A stretch of 24,651 nucleotides of DNA, from positions 1 through 24,651 of IMG/VR virus record IMGVR_UViG_3300011115_000580. One strand, given 5' to 3'. Position 1 is the first letter of the stretch. Each line of letters begins with the position of its first letter. The DNA comes from a virus. Position numbers and translations under genes: made by a program. Positions 6,061 through 13,308 of this stretch are shown piece by piece. The notes under the pieces were generated by a model. The model saw only the letters and a list, made by a program, of their open reading frames with translations. It made no database searches and was not told where the DNA came from.

Positions 6061-7209
6061 CTAAAACGGAATGTCATCGTCCCAAGGATCACCTGGGATA
6101 CGCTTTGCAGGGTCGTAAGGCACAAACGGTGCGTAGGCCATTGCACTTAAGTCCTTCGCGTTCCTGCGCTTGCGTACTGGCGTGACCTTCTCGATCCTCG
6201 CGCCGGGAAACGCGGCCTTGATCTCTGCGATCTGCGGCGACTCAATAACATCCTGCGGTGCTATCTCTAGCTCACGGCTGGTCAGGTAAGCCTGACCGTT
6301 CCTAAAGGTCTTGCCACCAGGCATCTCGTACTCGACCCAGCCCTCGCCGGCATCTATGGCAGCGCCTGTAGGCACCAGCGGCGGGATGAATAGGTGCTGC
6401 TCACACGCCCGCTCTTGCTGGCCCTTGGTGAGCTTCCTGCTCTCGATGCTAACATTGCAATGCCAAGTGCCGTCTGCGCCGGGGGTGCTGTGACTGCAAG
6501 TGCGGCAGTTTACTGTAGCCACCTTCTTCTGGTGGCAGTGGGCGTTGAAGTCGCAGAACTTGCAGCCAAAGTATGCCGGGTCTTCACTCAGCTTTGCCGG
6601 CGGCTGCGCTGCGCTGATGATACTTGCAGCGCGACCTAGCAGGACGCTGGACGCGCTCTCGTTGTGATGGACCCACTCTGTGTAAACGTGGTCTGTGTCT
6701 TTATTCACCGCAAAATACAGAGCGCGTTCTAGCTTTAGAAGACGCATATAGATTTGCATCTGCGCGTAGTGCTTGGGCTTGCTGTCTGCAACGCCCTTGG
6801 CCTTAACATCTGCCCATGACTTTGCGTTATGGGTCTTGATCTCGACAACAGCCCAAGTCTTTGGTGCCTCGGGCAGACCTTGGGCGATGGCATCAACGCT
6901 GCCGCCAAAGTGGCCTGTCTTGTCCCGGCATTTGATCTGCTGCCCGTCCTGGTGGGTATGCAGTTCAACGCCTATGCCGCGAAGCTCCTCGAACACGCGG
7001 GCCTCCTCGCGGGTGCCGGTGTCAAACAGCCGTAGGATGCGCCCCTCAAACTGAGGGAGCGCGACCCAGCGGAAGGTCTGCCAGAGATAGCGATCACACT
7101 CAGAGCCAATAATGCTGGCTCCCAGGTGTTTGCGATGAGACTGTGGCTTTGCTGCGTACCACTTGTATATCTCCGCCGTGGTGGAGTTTTGGCGCTCTGG
7201 CAGGTTCAT
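6061..7209 (-). CDS. Cas4/RecB-like PD-(D/E)XK exonuclease with Fe-S type Cys cluster and an SSB-like C-terminal tail
   Basis: 382 residues. The nuclease core has GGSVDAIAQG (Asp106), VVEIKTH (Glu123-x-Lys125) and a QMQIYM motif near 150, as in RecB-family nucleases. Cys38 in GSECDRYLWQ and a Cx2Cx5C set (Cys216, 219, 225) give the four cysteines of a Cas4/AddB-type iron-sulphur cluster. A second Cys group follows (235, 238, 251, 269), probably a zinc knuckle. It likely resects DNA ends to make single strands for the neighbouring Sak4-like ATPase. The last residues are DPWDDDIPF. The final six are identical to the end of E. coli SSB (DDDIPF), the peptide that docks many host repair proteins. 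Four bases separate its start from the upstream gene's stop region. Confidence 0.85.
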   Translation of the reverse strand: MNLPERQNSTTAEIYKWYAAKPQSHRKHLGASIIGSECDRYLWQTFRWVALPQFEGRILRLFDTGTREEARVFEELRGIGVELHTHQDGQQIKCRDKTGHFGGSVDAIAQGLPEAPKTWAVVEIKTHNAKSWADVKAKGVADSKPKHYAQMQIYMRLLKLERALYFAVNKDTDHVYTEWVHHNESASSVLLGRAASIISAAQPPAKLSEDPAYFGCKFCDFNAHCHQKKVATVNCRTCSHSTPGADGTWHCNVSIESRKLTKGQQERACEQHLFIPPLVPTGAAIDAGEGWVEYEMPGGKTFRNGQAYLTSRELEIAPQDVIESPQIAEIKAAFPGARIEKVTPVRKRRNAKDLSAMAYAPFVPYDPAKRIPGDPWDDDIPF

Positions 7210-7212
7210 GGC

Positions 7213-7674
7213 CTACCGCTCCCAGGGTTTCTTGGCTGCGACGGAAGGCGCTGGTTTAGATGACTTACCGCCGCCGATCTTAGTGTAGCTTTCGATGCGG
7301 TTTCTCGTCTCGTCCTTGCGATCAATGTCTACGCTGACCAAGACCGGGATGTCGTGTAGCTGCTCTGTCTGCTGCATCTTATGCGTCAGACCAACGGCAG
7401 CGCACAGGCGATCAAGCTGCTCCTTAGCAATCTCCTCGGCTTTCTTCGAGGGATTGCTGACGTTCAGCCTGTCCCACAAGCGCCTCCCAGCGGCAGGACC
7501 GTCAACGACCTGGAAAGTGACTTCAAGGTATTCGCCGGTTCCAGCTTTTGTTTCTTTGATCTTCGTGTCGATCACGATGCACTCGTAATCTCCGCGAGGA
7601 AGCGGCTCAAACTTGCTGGTCTGGTTAGGATCACGTTCCTTGGCTTCGCCAATCTCATAATCAAATTGCGGCAT
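7213..7674 (-). CDS. DUF669-like putative ssDNA-binding protein
   Basis: 153 residues from ATG 7674 (MPQFDYEIGEAKERD). The pattern is typical of the DUF669 family that accompanies phage Sak4-type ATPases: PLPRGDYECIVIDTKIKETKAGTGEYLEVTFQV, then GRRLWDRLNVSNPSKKAEEIAKEQLDRLCAAVG, then DIPVLVSVDIDRKD. The beta-rich core suits an OB-type fold binding single-stranded DNA. Known SSBs usually end in an acidic tail, but this one ends KKPWER. The acidic tail is found instead on the nuclease encoded just downstream. It is in the leftward recombination operon with 4-base gaps to both neighbours. SSB activity is inferred from family context. Confidence 0.7.
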   Translation of the reverse strand: MPQFDYEIGEAKERDPNQTSKFEPLPRGDYECIVIDTKIKETKAGTGEYLEVTFQVVDGPAAGRRLWDRLNVSNPSKKAEEIAKEQLDRLCAAVGLTHKMQQTEQLHDIPVLVSVDIDRKDETRNRIESYTKIGGGKSSKPAPSVAAKKPWER

Positions 7675-7678
7675 CGTT

Positions 7679-8419
7679 TTATTCCTTCTTGGGTTTGATG
7701 GCTTCGGCAAACGCAGCCCAATCAAGCGGGATGCTTTCGGGTAGCGAGTAGCGGTTCTTTGCCATATACGCGGGGCGCTCACTGGTGAACAACATGCGTT
7801 CACCGCTACTTACACCGCGAGATACAGTCTTGTTAAAACCAACGTCTGACTGCTTCACGATGGTCTTATAATTCGCAAACAACACGGCATCCGCCCACTC
7901 GCGGATTAGGCTTCCGCTGCGCTCCTGTAGCTTGGGCTGATACCTATCGTAAGGCTCAGTCTCTGGGCTATCGAAACGCTTTATCATTGTGTGCGCGATT
8001 AAGATCACGTTCATGCCATGCTTGGTTCTCAAGGCATCAAACGCGGTGACGATGGTGCGCCACTTGTCGGCGGCGATAGATGCGCCCTTGCCGTATGCCA
8101 AATCCTTGGCATCATGCTTGGCTTCCATCTCCTGCCAGATCATAGCCTCCAGCCAATCAAGGCTGTCTAACACGACTGTCTTGTAGTCGTGCTTCTCCTC
8201 GTAGAGCGTAGTGATTGCAGACATGACACTGGCAACAGTCTTTGCCAGCGGGAAATGCTGCACTGGCAACGATCCCAGGCCGTCTTCTGTCAGGATGAAG
8301 ATGGGCTTGGGTGAGTATGCCGCCATAGTGCTCTTCCCTATGCCCTCTACCCCATACAACATTACGCGGGGCGCAAGCGCAGCATCGTTTCTACTAATAG
8401 ATTTAAGATCAAACGCCAT
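7679..8419 (-). CDS. Sak4-like AAA/RecA-fold ATPase (putative single-strand annealing protein)
   Basis: 246 residues from ATG 8419, chosen for its GAGG-type ribosome site. Walker A is GVEGIGKST (23-31) and Walker B TVVLDS (81-86). A further strand, MNVILIAHTMIKRF, ends in a polar sensor-like segment. Length and order match phage Sak4 proteins, which use a RecA-like core to anneal or pair DNA and usually work with an SSB. Here the DUF669-like protein is directly downstream and a resecting nuclease follows. The gene overlaps the preceding one by 11 bases. DnaB/RepA-like helicase loaders share the fold, so annealing activity is probable, not proven. Confidence 0.8.
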   Translation of the reverse strand: MAFDLKSISRNDAALAPRVMLYGVEGIGKSTMAAYSPKPIFILTEDGLGSLPVQHFPLAKTVASVMSAITTLYEEKHDYKTVVLDSLDWLEAMIWQEMEAKHDAKDLAYGKGASIAADKWRTIVTAFDALRTKHGMNVILIAHTMIKRFDSPETEPYDRYQPKLQERSGSLIREWADAVLFANYKTIVKQSDVGFNKTVSRGVSSGERMLFTSERPAYMAKNRYSLPESIPLDWAAFAEAIKPKKE

Positions 8420-8798
8420 CTTCCACCTCAATCTGGACATATACTTTTGCGGGTTTTACAGTGATAGCTGTTGCGATGTGACGCCACAGGTCAGGTCGTT
8501 CTAATCTAATCTGACGCAGCACAGGCTCGTCCTGCTCGATCTTGATCTTGATCGGGCGCATAGGCTCGGGCCATGACATCGTCAAAGCCTGTAGTGCTGC
8601 CACATCTGACTTATACGATAGCTTGCCAGTCGTGCTGATGCGCGTTGAGTTGGAAATGGGCGTGGTGGTCTTGCCCTCTTCTTTAGCCGGGAGGAGTTTA
8701 AGTATCTCCACCTCTGTCTCTATTCTCCTGGCGTTCGCCGCCGTCTCATCTGCCTTGGCTTGCAGCCAGGTGGCAGCTAGTTCTTGGATTGTTAGCAT
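8409..8798 (-). CDS. Unknown conserved phage protein, first gene of the recombination operon
   Basis: 129 residues from ATG 8798 (MLTIQELAATWLQAKADETAANARRIETEVEILKLL). The N-terminus is a helical, Ala/Glu-rich segment. It is followed by a Thr-rich beta-like stretch (TTTPISNSTRISTTGKLSYKSDVAALQAL) and a C-terminal part ending VYVQIEVEDGV. Proteins of this plan recur beside Sak4 and DUF669 genes in phages, but I know of no demonstrated function. The upstream in-frame extension to 8972 is rejected because it runs through the divergent regulatory region and the start of the repressor gene. It overlaps the Sak4-like gene by 11 bases, so expression is probably coupled. Confidence 0.65.
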   Translation of the reverse strand: MLTIQELAATWLQAKADETAANARRIETEVEILKLLPAKEEGKTTTPISNSTRISTTGKLSYKSDVAALQALTMSWPEPMRPIKIKIEQDEPVLRQIRLERPDLWRHIATAITVKPAKVYVQIEVEDGV

Positions 8799-8854
8799 CG
8801 TTTGACCTTTCGTGGTTTGAAAGCGTGTGCTTGTAAAGGGCTGTATAGTTTTTT

Positions 8855-8875
8855 GCAACATGAATATCGTGTTGC
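8855..8875. promoter_or_regulatory. Probable operator: 21-bp dyad between divergent operons
   Basis: The half-sites GCAACA (8855-8860) and TGTTGC (8870-8875) are exact complements. Inside them GA (8862-8863) and TC (8867-8868) also match, around a 3-base centre. It lies in the 129-base gap between the leftward recombination operon and the rightward helix-turn-helix gene, 52 bases before that gene. A leftward TATACA (8847 to 8842) lies close by, but no convincing -35 partner is seen. The repressor encoded next to it is the natural candidate to bind it. Confidence 0.5.
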
Positions 8876-8927
8876 GTTTGCGGAAACACCTTGGCATGAT
8901 GCGCCCCTCACAGGCAAGAGGCAAAAA

Positions 8928-9188
8928 ATGCCGTTCGTTTTCAGAACTAAAAATAAATGCAACCCCGCTCATCGCGTGATCTCTGCGCTTGGCGGCGTCA
9001 GGCCAACATCCCGAATCGTAGATGTTAGCCCTAGTGCCGTTTCGCGGTGGATGCTGCCGAAGTCAAGAGGTGGGACGGGAGGGCGTATCCCGCAGCGGCA
9101 CTGGCAGACAATCATAAACTACGCCAACAAAAACAAGCTGCATATCAGGCTAACTGATCTGATCTATCTGTCGCAGGTTCGAGCCTAG
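8928..9188 (+). CDS. Cro/CI-like helix-turn-helix regulator
   Basis: 86 residues from ATG 8928, which has AGAGG 6 bases upstream; the longer in-frame reading from 8802 crosses the regulatory region and is not used. The core HRVISALGGVRPTSRIVDVSPSAVSRWMLPKSRGGTGGRIPQRHW has the SPSAVSRW recognition-helix pattern and the Lys-Ser-Arg-Gly-Gly-Thr-Gly loop. Small phage DNA-binding proteins with a Cro-like fold show the same features. It probably controls the divergent recombination and replication transcripts through the dyad at 8855-8875. It is followed after 9 bases by the primase-helicase, so it would be autoregulated together with replication. Whether it serves a lysogeny switch is unclear; no integrase is in the window. 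Confidence 0.75.
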   Translation: MPFVFRTKNKCNPAHRVISALGGVRPTSRIVDVSPSAVSRWMLPKSRGGTGGRIPQRHWQTIINYANKNKLHIRLTDLIYLSQVRA

Positions 9189-9197
9189 GGGACTGGC

Positions 9198-11132
9198 GTG
9201 GAGAATAGCGAATTTCTCAGCTTGCTTGCGGGCAAGCTAGACGGTGAGCAGTATTGCTGGGTGTGCAGCTACGCTGGTGATCCTAACAGTCCTGCGGCTG
9301 CATGGGACGGCAGGGCGTATCATGGCAAGCCAGCACAAGCGCAGACGATTGACCGCTGCCGCGACCAGAACACCTATGTCTCAACTGCCGTCCTATCAGG
9401 GCTAGACGATCAGGCGCGGTTTCGGCGTAGCAAGCTGACATTCTTGCGGCTGGCGGTGCTGGTCGCTGACGATTGCAATCCTGATGATCTCGTTGGGCGC
9501 GTCAGTTATGTGATCGAGACCAGTCCCGGCAAGCGGCAGATCGGCGTCTGGCTGGATGCCGACGATCCAGACTGTGTAAACGGTGCGCTGATCGACGCGG
9601 TTATGGGCGATATGTCGGCGGCTGGCTTCATGGCTAAAGCTGACATCAGCGGCAACAACCGAGTGCGCTATGTGCGTCTGCCGGTGGGTAGCAACCTAAA
9701 GCCTCGCAATAGCGGGCCTTGGGCGGTGCGTCTGGAGCAGAGCAACCCAGAGGCGCGGTATAGCCTTGCTGACGCCTGTGCCGTGTTTGGCATCGACCTA
9801 GAGCGGGTTCGCGCTGGCATGTCTGCGCCAAAGGTCAGGCAGCACAACGAGAGCGGTTCCGACCATGCAAGCCTTATCGCGCTGCTGACGGCTGATGATG
9901 TGGATGATCGGTCTTACCATGACCCGCTGCTGAAGCTGACAGGCAAGCTGGTCGCGGGCGGGCTGCATCCCGGCGCGGTAGTCGAGCATGTGCGTGGCAT
10001 AATGATGGCCCATAGGCCAGATACCGAAGCTGAGTTAGCGCGGTGGCGGTCTAGGTATGACGAGATACCCCGCATGGTTGCGGGCGCGGAGCGTCACAAG
10101 CAGCGCGTTGATGCTGCGGCAGAGGATGTGATCCCCTCCTCTACTCCTGCGACGGCAGGGCTGCTTCTGACGCTCACCCAGTTAGAGGAGGCTGCGAAGT
10201 CGGTGCGCTGGTGCGTCAAGGCGCTGATCCCGGCTGATAGCATGGGCATCCTGTTTGGGGCCAGTGGCACGTTCAAGAGCTTTTTGGCGCTCGATCTGTG
10301 TTTGCACTTGGCGCACGACATGGCGTGGTGTGGGCGCAAGACCAATGCCGGCGGCGTGGTCTATGTCGCGGCGGAGGGCGGTGCTGGTATCTCGCGGCGT
10401 GTCAGTGCTTGGCATAAACAAAACAAGCGGATGTTGGCGACGAACTTTGCGGTGTGCGTCACGCCACTGCTGCTGACTGTCGAGGAGCGGATCGTTGCGC
10501 TGCGCGATGCTATCAGTGCGCTGACCTTCAAGCCTAGCCTGATCGTGGTGGATACCTTGTCGCAGACGTTTGCCGGGGACGAGAACAGCGCCAGCGACAT
10601 TAGCGACTATCTGCGGCTTATCAATTTGCATCTGCGCTCTGCGTTTGGGGCGAGTGTGCTGGTGATCCATCACACGGGACACTCTGCCTCTGAGCGGCCT
10701 CGCGGCTCATCTGCCCTGACTGCTAACGTGGACTATCTGCTGGGCGTGTATCGTCCTGACGCGGAGGGCATGTCGGCGCAGTTGGAAGTGCTGAAACAAA
10801 AGGACGGCGACAAGCTGCTGGCGCAACACTTCGACCTGACCAAGATCGTGCTGGGACGCGACGAGGACGGCGACGAGGTGAGTAGTCTGGTCGCGGGGTG
10901 GTACGATAGCGTGAAGGTCATTAAGGACGCGGTGGGCAAGCTGTCGGTCTATGAGCAGATGGTGATCGACGCGCTGGCTGACGGCTTGGTGCTGCAAGAG
11001 GACGAACTGCGGGCGCTGTTTACTGAGGGCAGCGTAGGCACCCAGCGGCAAGCATGGCGCAGGACGATGGACAAGCTGCAACAGCGCCGGCTGATTAAAG
11101 CGGCGGGGATCAAGGAGTGGAGGAAGGTATGA
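9198..11132 (+). CDS. Primase-helicase: RepB-like primase domain fused to a RepA/DnaB-type ATPase
   Basis: 644 residues from GTG 9198, with AGGGG 6 bases upstream. The N-terminal 180 residues (LAVLVADD near 85-92, SYVIETSPGKRQIGVWLD, SGNNRVRYVRLPVGSN) match primase domains of the RepB/archaeo-eukaryotic type. The middle part carries Walker A GASGTFKS (354-361) and Walker B SLIVVDTLS (447-455), then ASVLVIHHTGHS and a GSSALTANVDYLL segment, as in RepA-like hexameric helicases. The C-terminal 70 residues look like a winged helix (QMVIDALADGLVLQEDELRALF ... QQRRLIKAAG). It would unwind DNA and lay primers at the phage fork. No DNA polymerase gene is in the window, so host polymerase or an outside gene is needed. 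The stop overlaps the next start as ATGA. Confidence 0.85.
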   Translation: MENSEFLSLLAGKLDGEQYCWVCSYAGDPNSPAAAWDGRAYHGKPAQAQTIDRCRDQNTYVSTAVLSGLDDQARFRRSKLTFLRLAVLVADDCNPDDLVGRVSYVIETSPGKRQIGVWLDADDPDCVNGALIDAVMGDMSAAGFMAKADISGNNRVRYVRLPVGSNLKPRNSGPWAVRLEQSNPEARYSLADACAVFGIDLERVRAGMSAPKVRQHNESGSDHASLIALLTADDVDDRSYHDPLLKLTGKLVAGGLHPGAVVEHVRGIMMAHRPDTEAELARWRSRYDEIPRMVAGAERHKQRVDAAAEDVIPSSTPATAGLLLTLTQLEEAAKSVRWCVKALIPADSMGILFGASGTFKSFLALDLCLHLAHDMAWCGRKTNAGGVVYVAAEGGAGISRRVSAWHKQNKRMLATNFAVCVTPLLLTVEERIVALRDAISALTFKPSLIVVDTLSQTFAGDENSASDISDYLRLINLHLRSAFGASVLVIHHTGHSASERPRGSSALTANVDYLLGVYRPDAEGMSAQLEVLKQKDGDKLLAQHFDLTKIVLGRDEDGDEVSSLVAGWYDSVKVIKDAVGKLSVYEQMVIDALADGLVLQEDELRALFTEGSVGTQRQAWRRTMDKLQQRRLIKAAGIKEWRKV

Positions 11133-11362
11133 GAGACGATCTTCAAGCTATTGCCGCGATGTTCTGTGCCATCGCACTGATTGTGCTTAACACGTTGCTG
11201 TTTTGCGCCGCAGCACAATGGGTTGCCGGTGTGGCCTATCGGGCAGGGTTAGTTGGTAACGCAGCGCAGTGGACTATTTTTTTTATGAGCCTGTGCTTGT
11301 GCGTAGGCACATTCCTAAGCATCGCTGGGCGCGTGGTAGAGGGGCGCTGGTGGTGGAAGTGA
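11129..11362 (+). CDS. Small two-span membrane protein of unknown function
   Basis: 77 residues from ATG 11129, overlapping the primase-helicase stop (ATGA). It has two hydrophobic spans, roughly IAAMFCAIALIVLNTLLFCAAA and WTIFFMSLCLCVGTFLSIAG, joined by a short loop, and a short basic tail ending RWWWK. The protein is rich in Cys within the membrane part. Its topology (two spans, short ends) fits holin-like or superinfection-exclusion-like phage proteins, but no family is recognised. Co-expression with replication, not lysis, argues against it being the main holin. Its stop is directly followed by the end of the convergent gene at 11363. Confidence 0.6.
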   Translation: MRDDLQAIAAMFCAIALIVLNTLLFCAAAQWVAGVAYRAGLVGNAAQWTIFFMSLCLCVGTFLSIAGRVVEGRWWWK

Positions 11363-11887
11363 TTACTCGCACGACCATACCTCTGTCTGCGTCACTATGT
11401 CTGTCGGCGGGCCAGTGTCCACGGTGAACGACTTGTCCTCGAATAGCGTGCGGTTGGTTGGCTGAATTGTCAGGCGTCCATTGTCTAGCTCAATAAAACT
11501 GAACTCTTTTTGCTGCTCTGGTGAGCGTGTAAACCCATCGTCTGTAAACGAGGCGGTGAATAGATAATCGCCATAATTGTTCCTGGTCTTTACGCGCATT
11601 GCGCGGAGATAAGCATATTCGTGAAGTTGGAACTTGTCGGCGTAGCAATCCCATAGCTGGGCGTTTTGGATTGTCCACGGCACTACTGGGCATCTGCGAA
11701 ACGCAATGGCATGGGGCGGTAGGCTGCGGTAGATAGCGCCACACTCCAGCAGCACATTCAGCCCCCAGGTGCGCCCGTACTGGCTGACCAGGCCGAACCA
11801 TACTGCTGGCTCGAAGCCTTTGCCGTTGGTGCGGATATGGCTGCTATCGACGTATACGTATTTGTGAAATGGGAGGGAGGCGATCAT
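11363..11887 (-). CDS. Conserved phage protein of unknown function
   Basis: 174 residues, MIASLPFHKYVYVDSSHIRT onward. The most distinctive block is GFEPAVWFGLVSQYGRTWGLNVLLECGAIYRSLPPHAIAF, followed by a stretch rich in aromatics (WTIQNAQLWDCYADKF). The pattern recurs in phage accessory regions as far as I recall, but I know of no activity. No Walker motif, zinc knuckle, signal peptide or membrane segment is visible. It is the last gene of the leftward accessory island, 19 bases after the glycosyltransferase-like gene, and may share its transcript and function. Confidence 0.65.
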   Translation of the reverse strand: MIASLPFHKYVYVDSSHIRTNGKGFEPAVWFGLVSQYGRTWGLNVLLECGAIYRSLPPHAIAFRRCPVVPWTIQNAQLWDCYADKFQLHEYAYLRAMRVKTRNNYGDYLFTASFTDDGFTRSPEQQKEFSFIELDNGRLTIQPTNRTLFEDKSFTVDTGPPTDIVTQTEVWSCE

Positions 11888-11906
11888 TTAATCCTCCTGC
11901 TTCTAT

Positions 11907-12767
11907 TCATCCTGCGGTGCCATTCATGCGAACAAGTTTCATCCCGTAATTGTTAATGCCAGACGGCATCACAAGGCCATCGCGGAGTTGTGGGTCGTTA
12001 TCCTTAAATGCGGAATAGTCCACCTCATGGTGCCATCTATTAAACTTCCACGTTACACGCGCAACATCAGGATGTTGTGCCGCTAGGCTTTCAGCGAAGG
12101 CCCGCCGATTGTCTCCAGTATTGTAAATTGTGTCGGTGTTGCCGCCTTTCATTTTCATCGTTTCCGCTTTGTCGCCTAAAAACGCATTAAAAAGGATCGT
12201 TCCCCACTTGTCTTTAAGGGCGCGTAAAATGATATCGGTGTCCTCATTGTAGCGTCCACGCCAGCGGTAGGGGACGGCGCTGTTTATAAGAGTCATTGAA
12301 TAAATTCGAGCGTTAAAGCGGAACGGAGCCAAATTGGCAGATGATTTGCGCCGCGCACGAGCAAAACCGAGATGGTTCATTCCGCTAAAAGCAACATTGC
12401 TGTAGCGATCAGTAAAATTCTCGACACAACGAAAGATGGTTCCGCTGTCTACAGGTACGGCTGTGTTGCGGTTGAGGCGGTAGAACTGACTAATGTTGTC
12501 GTCAATTAACCAGTACCTTTTATGACCCTCTGCAAGCGCGTGATTCCATATCCAATTTCTAACCGGGACAGAACCTTTTTCAAGTTCACTAAGATTTTCG
12601 TCCAACCGCAATAGTTTTGACTCCTCAATTACGGCTGCATAATTTGCGTATTCATTTGGCTCAACAACAACGCGGAACGGCACACCTTTTGCAGTTAGGT
12701 TTTTTACAGTCAAGCGCGACATCCACCGACCCTTTGACGGAATGTAGATAGGGTACTCAGGATTCAT
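11907..12767 (-). CDS. TET-associated glycosyltransferase-like protein (TAGT type)
   Basis: 286 residues. The order of motifs fits the TET/JBP-associated glycosyltransferase family predicted to add sugars to oxidised pyrimidines in phage DNA. IYIPSKGRW (7-15) would be the nucleotide-sugar loop, YWLIDDNIS (85-93) the DxD-like metal site and WRGRYNEDTDIILRALK (169-185) the acceptor/catalytic block. Then come LFNAFL, TMKMKGGNTD and a C-terminal WHHEVDYSAF. The start overlaps the upstream gene by 11 bases. The gene looks AT-richer than its neighbours, suggesting recent acquisition. No TET/JBP oxygenase, cytosine methylase or hydroxymethylase is seen in this window; the only oxygenase-like gene (2901-3527) is of another type and far away. 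The sugar acceptor is therefore open: modified DNA made by genes elsewhere, or a protein. Confidence 0.75.
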   Translation of the reverse strand: MNPEYPIYIPSKGRWMSRLTVKNLTAKGVPFRVVVEPNEYANYAAVIEESKLLRLDENLSELEKGSVPVRNWIWNHALAEGHKRYWLIDDNISQFYRLNRNTAVPVDSGTIFRCVENFTDRYSNVAFSGMNHLGFARARRKSSANLAPFRFNARIYSMTLINSAVPYRWRGRYNEDTDIILRALKDKWGTILFNAFLGDKAETMKMKGGNTDTIYNTGDNRRAFAESLAAQHPDVARVTWKFNRWHHEVDYSAFKDNDPQLRDGLVMPSGINNYGMKLVRMNGTAG

Positions 12768-13026
12768 CGACGTACCTGTAATTAGAAGGAGCTAGATGCT
12801 TTTCTCGTTTCGGAAACCAAATCCAAGTTGTTTTTCTTGTAATTTTTTGCCCAATCAGGGCCGCAAATCTTTCAACATCTTCCTGCGAATCAAAGCTAAT
12901 TTTTATTGTCTGAAACGGCTCTATTGCATCCATTTTGAACTCAGGCATCCCTTGCCATGCGCTTTCCCAACTGCGCGGCGCATCTACAATATCAAAGATT
13001 GACGCTTGTGGTTCTTTGATCGTCAC
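12757..13026 (-). CDS. Small conserved phage protein next to the glycosyltransferase, function unknown
   Basis: 89 residues from GTG 13026, with GGAGGAG just upstream. The core WQGMPEFKMDAIEPFQTIKISFDSQEDVERFAALIGQKI then TTWIWFPKRE looks like a small alpha/beta domain. Proteins with the W-x-MPEF, IKISF, RFAALIGQ and WFPK order recur in phage accessory regions. I know of no function. It overlaps the glycosyltransferase gene by 11 bases, so the two are probably co-translated, and a link with DNA or surface modification is inferred from position only. Base composition is AT-rich like the glycosyltransferase. Confidence 0.6.
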   Translation of the reverse strand: MTIKEPQASIFDIVDAPRSWESAWQGMPEFKMDAIEPFQTIKISFDSQEDVERFAALIGQKITRKTTWIWFPKREKHLAPSNYRYVDES

Positions 13027-13308
13027 CTACTCCTCCTGCGGCGAGGCTGCGTCGATCAACACTTCCCAGATCGCAGCCGCTGGCTCCGTGCGTACCGGCA
13101 TACCAAACAGCGCATCACGCAGCATCTCAGTCGTCGGCACCCGCATCGCCCGAATCGCAGCGCGGGCCGTTTTAATATAATGGGCGCGGCCTTCGTTTGA
13201 TTGCTGCCATGACTGTTCAACCCACGCGGGGGTGGTGATGTATTCCATAGCCAGTTCCATGAGGACGGCGGATACCCTCGTCTCCATCTCAGTCGGTTCG
13301 CGGGTCAT
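13027..13308 (-). CDS. Small phage protein of unknown function
   Basis: 93 residues, MTREPTEMETRVSAVLMELA onward, mostly helical and ending AIWEVLIDAASPQEE. The opening REPTE and the closing IW..LIDAA pattern are seen in many small phage early proteins of unknown role. ATG 13308 overlaps the preceding stop (ATGA), and the stop at 13027 directly abuts the next start at 13026. The DNA coding AASPQE and supplying the next ribosome site (13033-13051) is an exact 19-base match to the end of the HNH gene at 5699-5717. Confidence 0.55.
   Translation of the reverse strand: MTREPTEMETRVSAVLMELAMEYITTPAWVEQSWQQSNEGRAHYIKTARAAIRAMRVPTTEMLRDALFGMPVRTEPAAAIWEVLIDAASPQEE

Noticed and set aside
8802-8927. 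N-terminal extension of the helix-turn-helix protein from 8802
   Set aside because: It would run over the divergent regulatory region; ATG 8928 has a good ribosome site and gives the normal size for this class.
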